A stretch of DNA of 64,000 nucleotides from Owenia fusiformis (taxonomy: Eukaryota; Annelida; Polychaeta; Sabellida; Oweniidae): NCBI GenBank assembly GCA_903813345.2, contig CAIIXF020000005.1:28153375-28217374 (forward strand), written 5' to 3'. The stretch's first letter is position 1, and each line of letters opens with the position of its first letter. Positions 37,991 through 50,435 of the stretch are shown here, one piece after another. The notes under the pieces were generated by a model. That model was not told the DNA's origin. It made no database searches and saw only the letters and a program-made list of their open reading frames with translations. The translations under genes and the position numbers were made by a program.

Positions 37991-38907
37991 TGAAGGCAGT
38001 GTTGGTTCTAGTAGGCTACCGCATACATTTCTCTTCACTACAAGTCCATGTATGCATCTCCCCTTGCCCTATCCAGCATCTAAAACATATTTAATTTACG
38101 ATTAAAGGGTGAGTGTTCATGTGTAACAAACGTCTTTTCAGTTGGTTATATTAATATGAATCTTAAATCAATATCACTTGTTCAAAATGCAAAAATGTAA
38201 ATAATTTGAAAATAAATAAAATTGATTCTGAGTGTTAATCTAAATCAGGAAATATTGAGAGGTGTGCAGAGATAAAAAAAAATACTGTAACTGTAAATCA
38301 TGATAATACTGCTACCAACGTTTGCACAACATTCAGGAATATGCAAAAAATGGCAAAGGTAATCATCAAATTCGTGAAGGGAACGCGATTCGCTAATACT
38401 TTCGCGATTTACTGTGTTTTACCTTTAATAATTAAGATAATTATTATAAGATAATTATTGGCTCGATCTTCATGAAATAAAGCATGTTGGATCGGGAATT
38501 CAAAGTGTTAAATGATTATCTGTCAAATAGAGCAATAATTATCACTTTCTTCAGCATTTTCTACAGTACAGTTCTACAGTTCTGCAAGGTAACTATCAAT
38601 ATCTCATGAATTTCATTTTTATTGGCATCAAAGTTTCACTTTCTTAATTTTGCCCCTCTACCTCCAACCACCATATTTACGCCAAAATGTGTTGCATTTG
38701 TCTGTGGCTCAAGTTAGAAAAATAACGGAGGCACAAAAAAAGCCTTGCCAAAAAGGATTACTAAAAATACCGAGGGGAACAATTTGAACCCCCGCAGACA
38801 TTCGCTGAGTATATTGCAGATCCCTGCCCAAAGACTGGGGCTCCGTTTTTGAACTGCCCGTGGTGCAAGTCAATTGCATAATATTAAGAAGGTATCACGA
38901 AAAATAA

Positions 38908-39190
38908 CAATAAGCCCCTGTGGTGCAAATGACATAGACACGTACATGTTTTCAACAAAAACGGCTCATCCAAGCACACTTACACCGCTAATTACGATGT
39001 GTCAGTCTTGTAGGCCAATCGCGTGTGTCAACAGCGTCGGCTAGTTGCTAGTGTACCACAGGAGTTCCATTGCAATAAACCATGAAGTCTTTCAAAAGAA
39101 TTATGTGAGTGTAAGTGCGCTTGGATGAGCTATTTTTGTTGAAAACACATGAGCATGTTATTTGCATTACAGGGCTTATTGTTCTTTTTA
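38908..39190. mobile_element. Short inverted-repeat element (MITE-like)
   Basis: Arms of about 75 bp at 38908-38985 and 39107-39190 are inverted copies sharing GTTTTCAACAAAAA, CTCATCCAAGC and CACTTACAC. No coding capacity. Confidence 0.6.
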
Positions 39191-40397
39191 GTCATACCTG
39201 GAGAGAAAACCCATATTACGTATTACGCAGTTTACCCGCATCGCGGGCATACAAAAATACAGCCCGAGTTTCAAGCCCTCCCGAAGTTACTTCACATCTT
39301 ATTAAACTGCTGACATTTTGACATCTATGATGAACAACTATAATCAAAAATGTACCCACTTTATTTGAAACTTTTTTTAAATTTATTTCTAATTTCCGAT
39401 CCCTGTCAAAAGACTGAATTATCAGGCCTCATTAAATTTACTAACTTCTTATTGAATAATTGTTGTTTTATCTACAATCAGCCATATACATTGAACTCAC
39501 CTTCCTTGAAACTTTTTGCAGTTTATCTATTTTTTGTTCCAACCTTTTAGCTAACACACTCACATCTGGCTTAAACTTTCTACGAAGCTTTATCCCCGTG
39601 TTCCAAAGCTGCCTGATTTTTCTTTTCAAATCACGAAAAGTCCTTTTTGTCCGTGGGTCCTTTGGATAATCCAGGTATAGCCACTTGTATGCGTAATCTC
39701 TGATTTGTTCAAGTATAGTGTCAAAGTCTCCAAATGAAAGGTAATTTTTATCGTCGTAGTCGTAATACTCGTAGAAAAAATTATATCGTATGTCGTCATA
39801 TATTGTTCGTGCAGGGCCAAATCCGTAATATTCGTATGGTATCCATAAATCAAATTCTTGGAGATCTCGTAGTAGCTTTAAAATTTTGGAAGCATTGCCT
39901 TGAATAGCCATTATGCTACCTATGACTTTGTCGACACCATCTAAAGCCACATCAATCCCTCGTAACGATTTTTGTAATAATGTGCTTGAATTGCGAGCCA
40001 TCTTTGTGATATTTCTTGCTTTAGTCAAGTGATTTTTTATTAAACGGGTATAGTATTGTGAAATGGATTCATTCAGAAGTCTGATGAAAAGTCTTTTACC
40101 GTTTTGATAATTTTGATGAGACTTTCCCCTAGGGTACTGTTCTTTATGAACAATTTCTTGAGTTCTTCTGGCATGTCATCATCATTATCCTCAGGTATAC
40201 CACCGTCTTCATTTGCTTCTCCGTCAGATATGGCGCCGTCCTCAGCTGAAACCTCCATTGCTGTCGATACCAAAAGTGTAATCATCCCTGAAAATATCAA
40301 GTTGCAATCAAATTCATATTAAAAGTCATACTTTCACATTTGAACCTGCATTTAAATTGAAGAAATAGTTGAATACTGAAGCCCTTTACATTAGATA

Positions 40398-41088
40398 CAG
40401 GGTGTTAAAAAAACGCAACCCAAAGAAATCGCTATATCTTGAGAAATACTAATTCAATTATGTTCATATTTTCAGGAAAGAAAGAAGAGATTGTGTATGT
40501 ATAGTTCCTGTAGTTAGCTTGTTATAAAATATGATGCCTTGGACGCCTGCTCAAAAGACAGTTGTACTAGGAAAAAACGAAAAACGCAGTCAGGGGTGAC
40601 TGCAACTGCAAAAACTAATAACTTACTATCATAGTATTTTGGCTCTTCAAAGGCACAAATCATCTTCTTGGTAAATCTGTAGAGTGAAATCAAAATCACT
40701 TCAGGGACGTCAAACGCCCTGGTTCAGGCAGACTTAAGAAGGCATTTTGACCATGAAGGTAAAGTTCCTGGAGTGATTTTGATGATACTCCACAAATTCA
40801 CCACACATTGAATGAGGATAATTTGTGCCAAATCTGAAGTGCCAAAACAACATGGTTAGAAAGTTATTTGGTTTTATTGCTGTGGCAGTCACCTCTGACT
40901 GCATTTTCATATTTTCCTAGAACAACTGTCATTTGAGCAGGTGTCCAAGGCATCATGTTTTACAACTTACTGACAACAGAAACTATATCTACATAGTTTC
41001 TTCTTTCTTTCCTGAAAATATGAACACAATTGGAATAGTATTCTTCAAGATATAGCGATTTCTTTGGGTTGCTTTTTTGAACACCTTG
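40398..41088. mobile_element. Palindromic Tc1/mariner-like foldback element in paralog 2 intron 1
   Basis: The element is flanked by TA. Its ends read CAGGGTGTTAAAAAAACGCA and, from the other side, CAAGGTGTTCAAAAAAGCAA. The two halves are near-complete inverted copies (about 340 bp each), including CGCTATATCTTGA and GACAGTTGT blocks. No transposase frame. Confidence 0.85.
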
Positions 41089-41333
41089 TATCATATCCAG
41101 ATACAGAACTGTACTGCTTTGTGCTAGACATTTAGAAGACAATTAATCAATTAAAGTGATACTTTAACACGTAAATATGTGAGTAATTAAGTTTTAAATA
41201 TGAAACTTACCAAGAAAAATCAGATTCATATTGCTCCAGTGAATAAGCAATCAAACCTAACTTGTTTCTGATGTCAAATAATATTCCAGATCAAATTTTG
41301 TTGCGGTGCTTTTAAATTCAATTTGGATCAAAA

Positions 41334-41341
41334 CATTTATA
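41334..41341 (-). promoter_or_regulatory. TATA box of paralog 2
   Basis: TATAAATG on the minus strand, 105 bp before the ATG, just downstream of the conserved CATTTCACGTG block shared with the other copies. Confidence 0.7.
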
Positions 41342-42026
41342 CACGTGAAATGTCAGATCATGTCAGCACGATAGTGTTTTTTCATGATAGTTCAATCATC
41401 TATAAATCATTTATTATCATGATCGACCAAAAACACGCGCTGACATTTGCACACAGGAACATCCGGGCAACGGCGACGATGTGACAACATATAGTACTAT
41501 TTATCTTTTATAATAAGTAAAATGACACGTTCATTGATTATTGTAACCAAAAGAATTTAAATCTACGTGCTCTATAAGCTAGCCGCACACCAATGGTATA
41601 TGATCGGACATCAAAGGAAGATATAGAGTAAGATATTTTCCCATGAAACGGAGACATGAACGGACAAGTTCGGACATTTCAAGAGGACATCAACGGTCAT
41701 TGTCCATTTTGTCAAACATTGTCCGCAGGACATTGTCCGTCGCTATCCGATTGTGTCCCTTTATGTCCCTTCATGCCCCATGAAAAGAATGGAGATGTTA
41801 ATTGTTTTCAAGGGACATTACCGGACATATTAAGGCTATTCAATAACGGGACAATCATATCACCATTGTCTGACAAAATGGAGCTGTGCTCCGGACATCG
41901 TCGGGCAAAATGGGATATCATAGGCCAAAACAGGACAACGTCGAACACTAGAGACTTTAAAGCTTGCAATGTTTTTCAAAATGTAACCGAAAACGGAAAG
42001 TACATGAATCAATAAAGTAATTACTA

Positions 42027-42553
42027 ATGCACCCCGGAATAGCCTGACTACGGTAAAGTCAGATACCGTTGTCACAAATGGCGGACATAGCCGTCGCTTC
42101 AATTAGATTTTCATGAACTGTATGTTTAATAGAGCACCTAGACTAAATTCCTTTGGAACAACAATCAATCAAAGTGTCTTAATACTCATTGTACAGTTAA
42201 TAATGTTCTACCATCGAAATAAAGTCTTTAATTTAACCGATCAAAATGAGATACGGGACAACGGACACTGTAATTACCATATGCCGTTGTCTTTCTAAAT
42301 TACTCAAAATCAGATGCCGTTGTCATTGACGATATCGAAGACGTTATATTGTGGCGATTCACGACCCAATTTGATCGAAAATGGGATTTCATATGATACA
42401 TTATCGCAAGAGCTTAATGTATGCACAGAATTAGCGACGATAAAATCCCATGAAATGAGGACCAAGTGATCAAACAGTTGAAGCGACGGTTATGTCCGCC
42501 ATTTGTGACAACGGTATCTGACTTTACCGTAGTCAGGCTATTCCGGTGTGTAA
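42027..42553. mobile_element. Inverted-repeat element with about 70-bp arms
   Basis: Arms at 42030-42100 and 42480-42550 are inverted copies (CCGGAATAGCCTGACTACGG, ACAAATGGCGGACATA). The inside is non-coding. Short open frames spanning the arms are by-products. Confidence 0.8.
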
Positions 42554-42764
42554 TGTGTATAGTGCGCATACAAAACAAGCACTTATTAGTCTATTTCAAA
42601 GACCAGTTCAGCTTCAGAGTTTCGTATTTAGAACAGGAAATTGGCAATTCCACGTTGGTGTCAACGGGAAGATTTATACTCATAGCTATTGAATATTATG
42701 CTGGCAATTTCGATATCGATGCACAGTATAATGCTTTCTGAGGAAAATGGGGTCCGCGCATTAT

Positions 42765-42850
42765 ACCGAAACCCATTATACCGACGCGCATTATACCGAA
42801 ACCCATTATACCGACGCGCATTGTACCGACGCGCATTGTACCGAAGGGCG
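42765..42850 (+). repeat. 15-bp tandem repeat GCGCATTATACCGAC
   Basis: About six imperfect copies alternating GCGCATTATACCGA and ACCCATTATACCGA, directly before the large palindrome. Confidence 0.85.
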
Positions 42851-42859
42851 TTATACCCT

Positions 42860-44192
42860 ATGCAGACAGAGCCTGTGGGAAATATTGGGTGCGGAGCAAA
42901 TGAGCGGAGGGTGCGGAGCTAACGGTTATTTTTGAATTTAAATTTGGGATATTTCTGAAACTAAGCCGTTTTGGGACTTCAAATATATAGGGGTTATGCA
43001 CTGGGAGGTTTTGGATACAGGGAATATCCCGAGGGATATACAATATATCTTCCCGAGGGACCGAAGGGACCGAGGGAAGATGTATTGTATATCCCAAGGG
43101 ATATTCCATGTATCCAAACCGACCGTGCATAACTGGTGTATCTCATACTTGAGTGGGTTTAGGGTAGATATAACCTTTTCCACCTTTTTCAGATGACAAG
43201 ATATTTATATTGAACATTTTCGTAATATTCTTTTTGTTCAATACAATGAAATTGTAACATTTAAACTTAAAAAAATTTAACTTTAAAATTAAAAAATTAA
43301 AACTTTTGATATTTAAACTTTTTTAAATTTTTGAAAAATTCCCGAGAGCGGGATGGATATATTATATCTGCCCGCATTTGGCCAAGAGCGGGACATATAC
43401 AATATATCCTGCCCGCTCCTCAGATACGATATATATTCCCGGGTGATATCTACCCCAAACCCACTCAAGTTTGAGATACACCAAGATATGTGTATTTGAC
43501 ACCAAATATCAATACAATTGTGAAAATAGTAGCGCGATTCATTCTATAGCGACGCAGTGTGCCTTAAACCTTTCCCAGACCTATATATTTTGAAATTATC
43601 CTTTTAATACTGAGTCCCCAGCATTTATAAAAAATGGTGTTCAAGGTGCACTATCTATACAAATTATTTTTGCATCTTGGAAGCCAGGCAGTATCTGTGT
43701 GATTTTATAAAAATTCGGAAATGTTCTTCAGATATGAGCCCCTCTAAATATTGGGTGCGGAGCAGCTCCATAAACGTAGCTCCGCACCCAATATTTAGAG
43801 GGGCTCATATCTGAAGAACATTTCCGAATTTTTATAAAATTACACAGATACTGCCTGGCTTCCAAAATGCAAAAATAATTTGCATGGGTAGTGTATCTTG
43901 AACACCATTTTTTATGAATGCTGGGGACGCAGTATTAAAAGGATAGTCTCAAAATATATAGGTCTGGGAAATGTTTAAGGCATACTGCGTCGCTATAAAA
44001 TGAATTGCACTACTATTTTCACAATTTTATTGATATTTGGTGTCAAATACACATATCTTGGTATATTTGAAGTCCCAAAACGGCTTAGTTTCAGAAATAT
44101 CCCAATTTTAAATTCAAAAATGACCGTTAGCTCCGCACCCTCCGCTCATTTGCGCCGCACCCAATATTTCCCACAGGCTCTGTCTGCATAGG
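42860..44192. mobile_element. 1.3-kb near-palindrome (foldback) with nested insertion
   Basis: The outer ends are TATGCAGACAGAGCCTGTGG and its inverted copy at 44173-44192. The arms match over about 400 bp up to a centre near 43770-43790. The left arm is interrupted from about 42993 to 43482 by a second repeat carrying GGGAGGTTTTGGATACAGGG, itself partly palindromic. A diverged copy of that second repeat is at 50567-50660. Confidence 0.85.
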
Positions 44193-45183
44193 GTGAATGC
44201 CATAATCACTGTTCCACAACTAGTTACTTTGACAGAAAATATAGCCTAGTTTTTATAAGTTTCTTCGATTTGGAATTTGTTTTGTAAATGAAGCTGTACT
44301 AATCCATATACTAAGCCCCTTGCTTTTGTTACATTGACGAAAGCCTGTAATATTAACAATGTATATGTTAGTAAGTTGACAACGGGGATTTAGCCCGACC
44401 ATTTTTAGAAAACTTGAAAATCTCTAGAATTTGAATAAAGGTAAATAACAGTGCAAAAACTAAGTTGTTTTGATAGAAAATTGTGTCCGTGCCTCATTTT
44501 GAGTAGCGAGTGTAAATTATTTTCGGAAACATGATTTTGTTTTCTCTGTAATATGAATTGGAGATATCTGACAAAATATGGATAGCCTAAAATATGAATT
44601 TTGTGTTTTTGAACATGCGGAAGTATCTTGAACACTTTGAAACTGAAGCACAGTTCCTTAATAGGTCGTTCAGTTTTCTAATAGCCACGCGTAATTATTA
44701 ATAAGCGTAATCAGATTATTTCAAACGTCGAAATAGCTTATTTTCCTCGACGTTTCTACACAAACCTATTCACTTACCGTTATAGTGAGCGATCTAGATG
44801 CGTCAATTATAATTGTTTTCACTCAACGGCTTTAGTGGCCCGCGATACCTTTTATTTCATACATTTGAGACGCAATTGATATATTGGCAACAAATCAAAT
44901 GTTCTAAATGATTCTTCTTCATTTTGGAATGTTTCTCCTACCCGATGTTCAAAGATGTGTCTTAAATATTATACTTTACATTGATCACGATTCTTATACT
45001 TTCTGTCTTTACGACTCCCGTTCACATTTGCAAGAGTTGTTGATTACACTGCCTTGATCGTTGGTCGAACTTCGATTCCAACTAAATCAGATTAATCAAT
45101 TAAGAAATGTAATATCATGTTTATCAAAGCAAATAATTGTAACAACTACATTATTTTTTAGCAGTTTTGACACCTAAGCAGGG
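44193..45183. other. Non-coding spacer
   Basis: AT-rich, no gene, no repeat recognised. Confidence 0.5.
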
Positions 45184-45560
45184 TAGCCTAGTGGCGTAGA
45201 CTGAGGCTACTTTGCGGTTGAACGTCGTGGGATACGGAGGTCCCGCGTTCGAGCCCCAGGTACGGAGTTGTTGATCATTGTCACTACGGACACCCGGTCC
45301 GAAGGTCCAACCGTTTACCGGCCCTTGGCATGGGTTGGTTCTCTGGCCGCTCTTGCCGGAGACAGATTGTGAGACTGTGGTTGGTTCCTCCACTAACGTG
45401 CTTTAGTAAACTCCGGGAGTCATATAGTATGGTAGCGGGCCCCCACCAAGGGCAGTAGTGGAACGACGCGAATCGGTCCCAGTATGGTTGCCTTGCAACT
45501 GAAGAGACTCGAGGAAATCATGCCATTCGCAGTGACCCAGAAAAGACTTTTGCTTCTTAA
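45178..45560 (+). mobile_element. tRNA-derived SINE
   Basis: A perfect RNA polymerase III A box, TAGCCTAGTGG (45184-45194), and a B box, GTTCGAGCC (45247-45255), lie 52 bp apart, the tRNA arrangement. A GC-rich tail region without coding potential follows; this contrasts with the AT-rich surroundings. The 3' end is approximate. Confidence 0.8.
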
Positions 45561-47719
45561 TTTGACGTTTTATTTACATACTTAATTCATATTACTTTCC
45601 AGGCAGTTATGATTTTTATTGGTCAAATGAATGAACGAGATATATAGATATACTATCAAATACATCTAGATAGTATCAAAACCATAATTCGATTTGTCGG
45701 ACATAAAGTATATAAAATAACACTTGAAAACACAACACACATAACTGCAATATCCGTAGCATTTGGCACAGTCGGTTCCCACGCTCTATCATTTTGTGTG
45801 GTCATCATAAGATAAGGAGGTACGGTTGTTTGGACCATGGGCTTTCAACAGAGTCAAGAAATTGGCATGGATACTTTGAGAAATGAGGTAGCAACAAAAG
45901 GAAACACCGGAAATAATCCAGAAATGTCCGCACCATTGTTTTCGTTAGTTATGGCAAGGCCTCAACCAAGAACGGTAGAGCAAAGCCACTATGGGTCCCA
46001 ATTGAGAATCAATTCAAATCAAAATCAAATTGAAAATCAGATGACCTGCTAAGTCTAGCATTGATTTGCCCCTAAATAAATATTAAAGGGGCGCTGAATT
46101 TTGGACTTCGTTAATGAGCACCATTTTAAATTGCCAATTAAAACATGTATTCAATGTTTCAAAATAATGAAACTGAAATATTGGGCAAAATAATTGATAT
46201 TTCGTTTGTGGAATGAAAACTGATGATAGAGATAATATCAATACCCAAAAACTATATAAGCAATTTAAACATGGAAATGATGCCAATTTAGAAGTATTAT
46301 ATGAAAAGAATTGTTTGTGAAATGGTTAGAAAATGAAATAACTTTCAAAAGAATTAATGGGATCATTGAGGCACACATTGATAAAAAATCACACTTGGAT
46401 TTGGAAAGATTTAAAGTAAAACAAATGAATGCGTTTCTTTCTATCTCCATGACAACATATCTTGCTCACAATTGTTGGCCCCATCAGCACAAGATCGAAA
46501 ATACAGTAATTATCAAGTTCAATAAGAAATGTGAAACTTTATATTTAAGAGCACAATTATTTATTTCTACCAATGAAAAAATACAGTATAAATAAATGTT
46601 TACTTCATTGAATACAAAATTAATCACGGTTAAATATACGCGTAGCATCAGTTAAAAAATTTCTGGCCGCAACTGAGATGTAAAGATGTTCAAAGATTTT
46701 AAATTAAGCTTTATCTGAAAATATGTTTTTGCGCGATAAACTTTTAATTGAATATGAATATATATAAACAACAGATTGACATCCAGTCTCATATTAAAAA
46801 GTTTAAAGTCAAAATATTGTGGAAGTAAATAAAAATGATTTTTTAATTTTCAAGACTTGTCTGTTCAATGAAAAAATCATGTATAATTTGAACCAATGTG
46901 TATGATAAAGTAATATATGAACTATCTATTTTATATGCTGGTACAGTAGAATTTCTCTTGGCTTTTCAACATAGCACCATATTTGACTTTTCAGGCTCCA
47001 CTTTTATTATTCTATGCCTATATAATGTTACTGTGCACTGTCATCATACATGTACAAATCATGTGTCTATATGACGTTTTGAAAGAGTATAGAGCTAGAT
47101 TCAAAGCACCGTTCTTGCGAGTTTCAAATGAAAATATCGAAAACGCGCGAGTATGAGGACTGTGTTTTATGCTGATTCGGATTCATTTTCATATTGGAAC
47201 GAATCATGCTTGAATCCAATCCTTCTTGTTTACCATGGTTATTTTTAAAGCAACCTTCTTTATCGCACTCAGAAAGGTAGAAAAAATGGTGTGAAAAGCC
47301 CCTTAAAACCGAAACTTCAAGGTTACATTTATTCAAGGAACACCCCTAGAAATCTATCCCATGAACCACTTTAACTATGAACTTTTGGAAAATAGCAAAT
47401 TGTCTTGTGACAAATATTATTATTGTTCAACATAAAATTTAAGATCGTCTCAGGTTGTATAAAATTGATTTCATATCACCAAAACCATATACCTCTTTTT
47501 AATCCACCTTCGCCAGATTTTTGTGCGAAATAAATAAACTTCAAATGAGTAATTTTTACTGTATATAATACGCTCGTATATCTATATAATATAATACCAA
47601 GTCGAAATTTACGATTCACCTAGATGTTTTTATTTGTTTTATTTGCAGTACAGCCAATTGATATTCACGATTTGTTGATCATCTTGATAAATAACAGATA
47701 TATGATAGAAATATTTTTC
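45561..47719. other. Non-coding spacer with paralog-cluster flank
   Basis: No gene seen. The piece at 47275-47400 repeats, diverged, the one at 37325-37450, evidence that the spacers were duplicated together with the paralogs. Confidence 0.55.
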
Positions 47720-47775
47720 TTTATTTGAAGGCAGCGTTGATTCTAGTGGGTTACTGCATGCATATCACTGTCCAT

Positions 47776-49594
47776 TTATTCTCTCTCCCTTGCCTTTATC
47801 AGCTTCTAAAAACAGATTTAATTGTCAGTGTTCATATATTTAACAAACGCAATTTCTGTTTGCTGTATAGATTTACATGGTATATATACCACTTGTTCAA
47901 TGAGCAAAAGTACTAATAATTTGAGAATAAAGTGTGTTTATCTAAATTAAGAAAAAATTAAAGGTGTGTACATATTTTAGGTAACAGTATAGTAAAACTT
48001 CAGAGTCGTGATAAATGTTTTAATCTTTTGTGGATTTGTCAATGTTGACCAAAATTTAAACAAGGGGTGTTACATTATAAATGCATTCATTGAGTGTAAT
48101 GTATCTGTCACTTGGGGCTAAAATAATTATTCAGTATGATTACAATTCAATTGTAAATCTCTCTAGTCTCTTGAAAATTAACTTCCGTCTTATTAAATTG
48201 TTGACATTACTATCTATTATATTTTAACAACTATGATATAATGTCCTATTTCAAATCCCTTTCTTATTTCCGAGTCCCTGCCCAAAGACTGAATTACCAA
48301 GTCCTCACAAAATAACTTTACGTCTTCTTGAATTATTATCTACAATCAGTTATGTACATTGCACCCACCTTTCTTGAAACTTTTTCCAGTTCATCTATTT
48401 TTTGTTTCAACCTTTCAGCCAATACATTCACGTCTGGCTCAAACTTTTCATGAAACCTTGGCGCAATGTCCTGGAGGTGTCTGATGCCTTTTCTCATAAA
48501 ACGGAAAGCTCTTTTTGTCCTTCGTACTATTGGAAACCACAGATCAAGCCACTTGTATGTCAAATCTTCGATTTGTCCAAGTACCGTGTTGAACCATCTA
48601 AATGTCCATTGACGCGGGTTAAAAAAATCGAAGAGTTTAACTTCAATGTCATAATAAATTTCCATTACAGATGAAACACGTCCTTCCTGATAGTCGTATG
48701 GTAAAGAATACTCGATCTCGCTCAGCACGTTGAGTAGATGTAGTATTTTGGAAGCCTTGCCTTGAATAGCCATTATACCACCCATGACTTTGTCGACACC
48801 ATCTAAAGCCACATCAATCCATCGTAACGATTTCTGTAATGTTTCGCTTGATTTACGAGCCATCTTTGTGATATTTCTTGCTTTAGTCAAGAGACGTTTT
48901 ATAGAAACGGAGTAATGAGTATTGTTTTTTATTTTTTTCCAATAGCTTTGTCTGATGGGTTGTATCCAGATGTCTGAATAAAAGTCTTTCCCCATTTTGA
49001 TAATTTTGATGAGACTTTCTCCAAGGGTACTGTTCTTTACCAACAATTTCTTTAGTTCTTCTGGAATGTCATTATCATCAGGTATGTCGCCATCTTCAGC
49101 TGCAATCTTATTCGCTGTTGATAGCACAGTTATAATCATCCCTAAAATATATAAGTTACAGTTCGGAATATAAATGAATGAGAAGTGGATTTGCTGAAGT
49201 GAGGATTTCTCATGTTAAAATAAGGGAATTTTCAAAGGCCATACATCAGTGGATAAAATTAAACAAAATGTGAAATATACAAATTTCAGAGGATATCTAT
49301 CAAGACATCATTCAAAACTATGGGCTTCCACCGTGGTTTGGAACAGGTGATAGAAAATTAAATCGACTAAGCTTACTCATTTATTTGTGGTCCAAACTGT
49401 AACTATGATCTTCGTAAAAAAATTTACATTCCACAAATGTATGTAATGTGTAAGTGTTATGAATTCTAGAAAAATAAGAAAGTCCCTGAAAATTAATTAA
49501 TATATGCTTAATATTTGATTGAAATGATTCCTTAGAGTATGCACATTATTGAGCTAAGAATCGTAAAAGATTTACCAAAATAAATCAAGTTCAT
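47776..49594 (-). CDS. Paralog 3 of secreted helical family
   Basis: Exons 49594-49576 (MNLIYF), 49141-48369 and 47805-47776 (KLIKARERE, stop) make 267 residues. The signal peptide MNLIYFGMIITVLSTANKIAA is followed by EDGDIPDDNDIPEELKKL, IWIQP, NIT glycosylation site, the ALDGVDKVMGGIMAIQGKAS core, FRWFNTVLGQIEDLTYKWLD and a C-terminal helix LKQKIDELEKVSRK. No cysteine in the mature protein. The family is unknown. The last exon has diverged (ARERE where others have ARGDAYMDL). Exon 2 ends at AAG|GTGGGT. Confidence 0.82.
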
Positions 49595-50435
49595 CTTGCT
49601 CAAATGATAATCCAATTCCGTTCGCAGTTGTGTCAGATGTCTAATGGCATTCCAAATTGAGATCTGTTGTGATGTTTTTGAATTCAATTTTGACCGCAAC
49701 TTTTTTAGCGTGAAATGTTAGATCGTGCAAGCACGGTATTGTTTATTTTCATGGTAGTTTTTATTGATCATGATCGAGCAAAAACATGAGATTATATTTG
49801 ACTACTAATTTATTGTTTTACATAGAATGGTGATTTTTAATGTCACTAACAGTGACAAAGTGCTTCCACAAATGAAAAAACTTTAAAACCTTAGCTTATT
49901 ATGACGTGCATGGACCGGGGGACAATTCGGGAATACGGGCTGATCTCAGTTTCTCTGCCTTATTTAAAAATCTAAGTATGTGTTCTATATCATTTTGAAG
50001 TATTTTTTATTCGCATTTCAGTGAAATTATTTTTCCTTCAAAATTTTTATGGAATCCAACATATTTTTAAAGTTAAATATACCCCGACATCGACAAATAC
50101 GCTTAGGGGTTCATTGAAATTGGGATAACTTTTGAAATGGTGATCAAAATGCCACTAAAATGTTGTTGCTAGTTACTCCTTATCTGGAGCTGTCTCTAGT
50201 CTCTTTTTCGTCCAATTATGACATTCGCTGGATTTTGGTGCCGAAATGAATACTAGCTAGTAAAGTATATCTACTTCTAAGAGACCATAATTAGCAAAGT
50301 TAGATCTATTTACGACTCAGCAGATCAGCCAAATAATATTGTTTATTTTTATGATCATGAGAAATAACATAATTCTTTATTTAAAGGTGCGCAGTATTGG
50401 TACTAGTATAGGGCTCCTGCAAGCATTTCTCTTCA

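Larger units (their letters stand above)
38038..41229 (-). pseudogene. Paralog 2 of secreted helical family, broken
   Basis: Exon positions match the other copies: 41229-41211 (MNLIFL), 40287-39501, and 38079-38038 (MLDRARGDAYMDL, stop). Exon 2 is damaged near 40080-40025: after KDFSSD the frame meets TGA where the others read W in IWIQP. About 40 bases are missing relative to copy 1, leaving the exon out of frame (787 nt). Downstream of the lesion the family sequence resumes (KARNITKMARN...). Promoter, splice sites and last exon look intact, and a 0.7-kb palindromic transposon sits in intron 1. It is either a young pseudogene or it makes a truncated peptide of about 78 residues. Confidence 0.78.

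Noticed and set aside
45151-45393. 80-codon minus-strand frame
   Set aside because: Lies within the tRNA-derived SINE, where the GC-rich body leaves a chance open frame.
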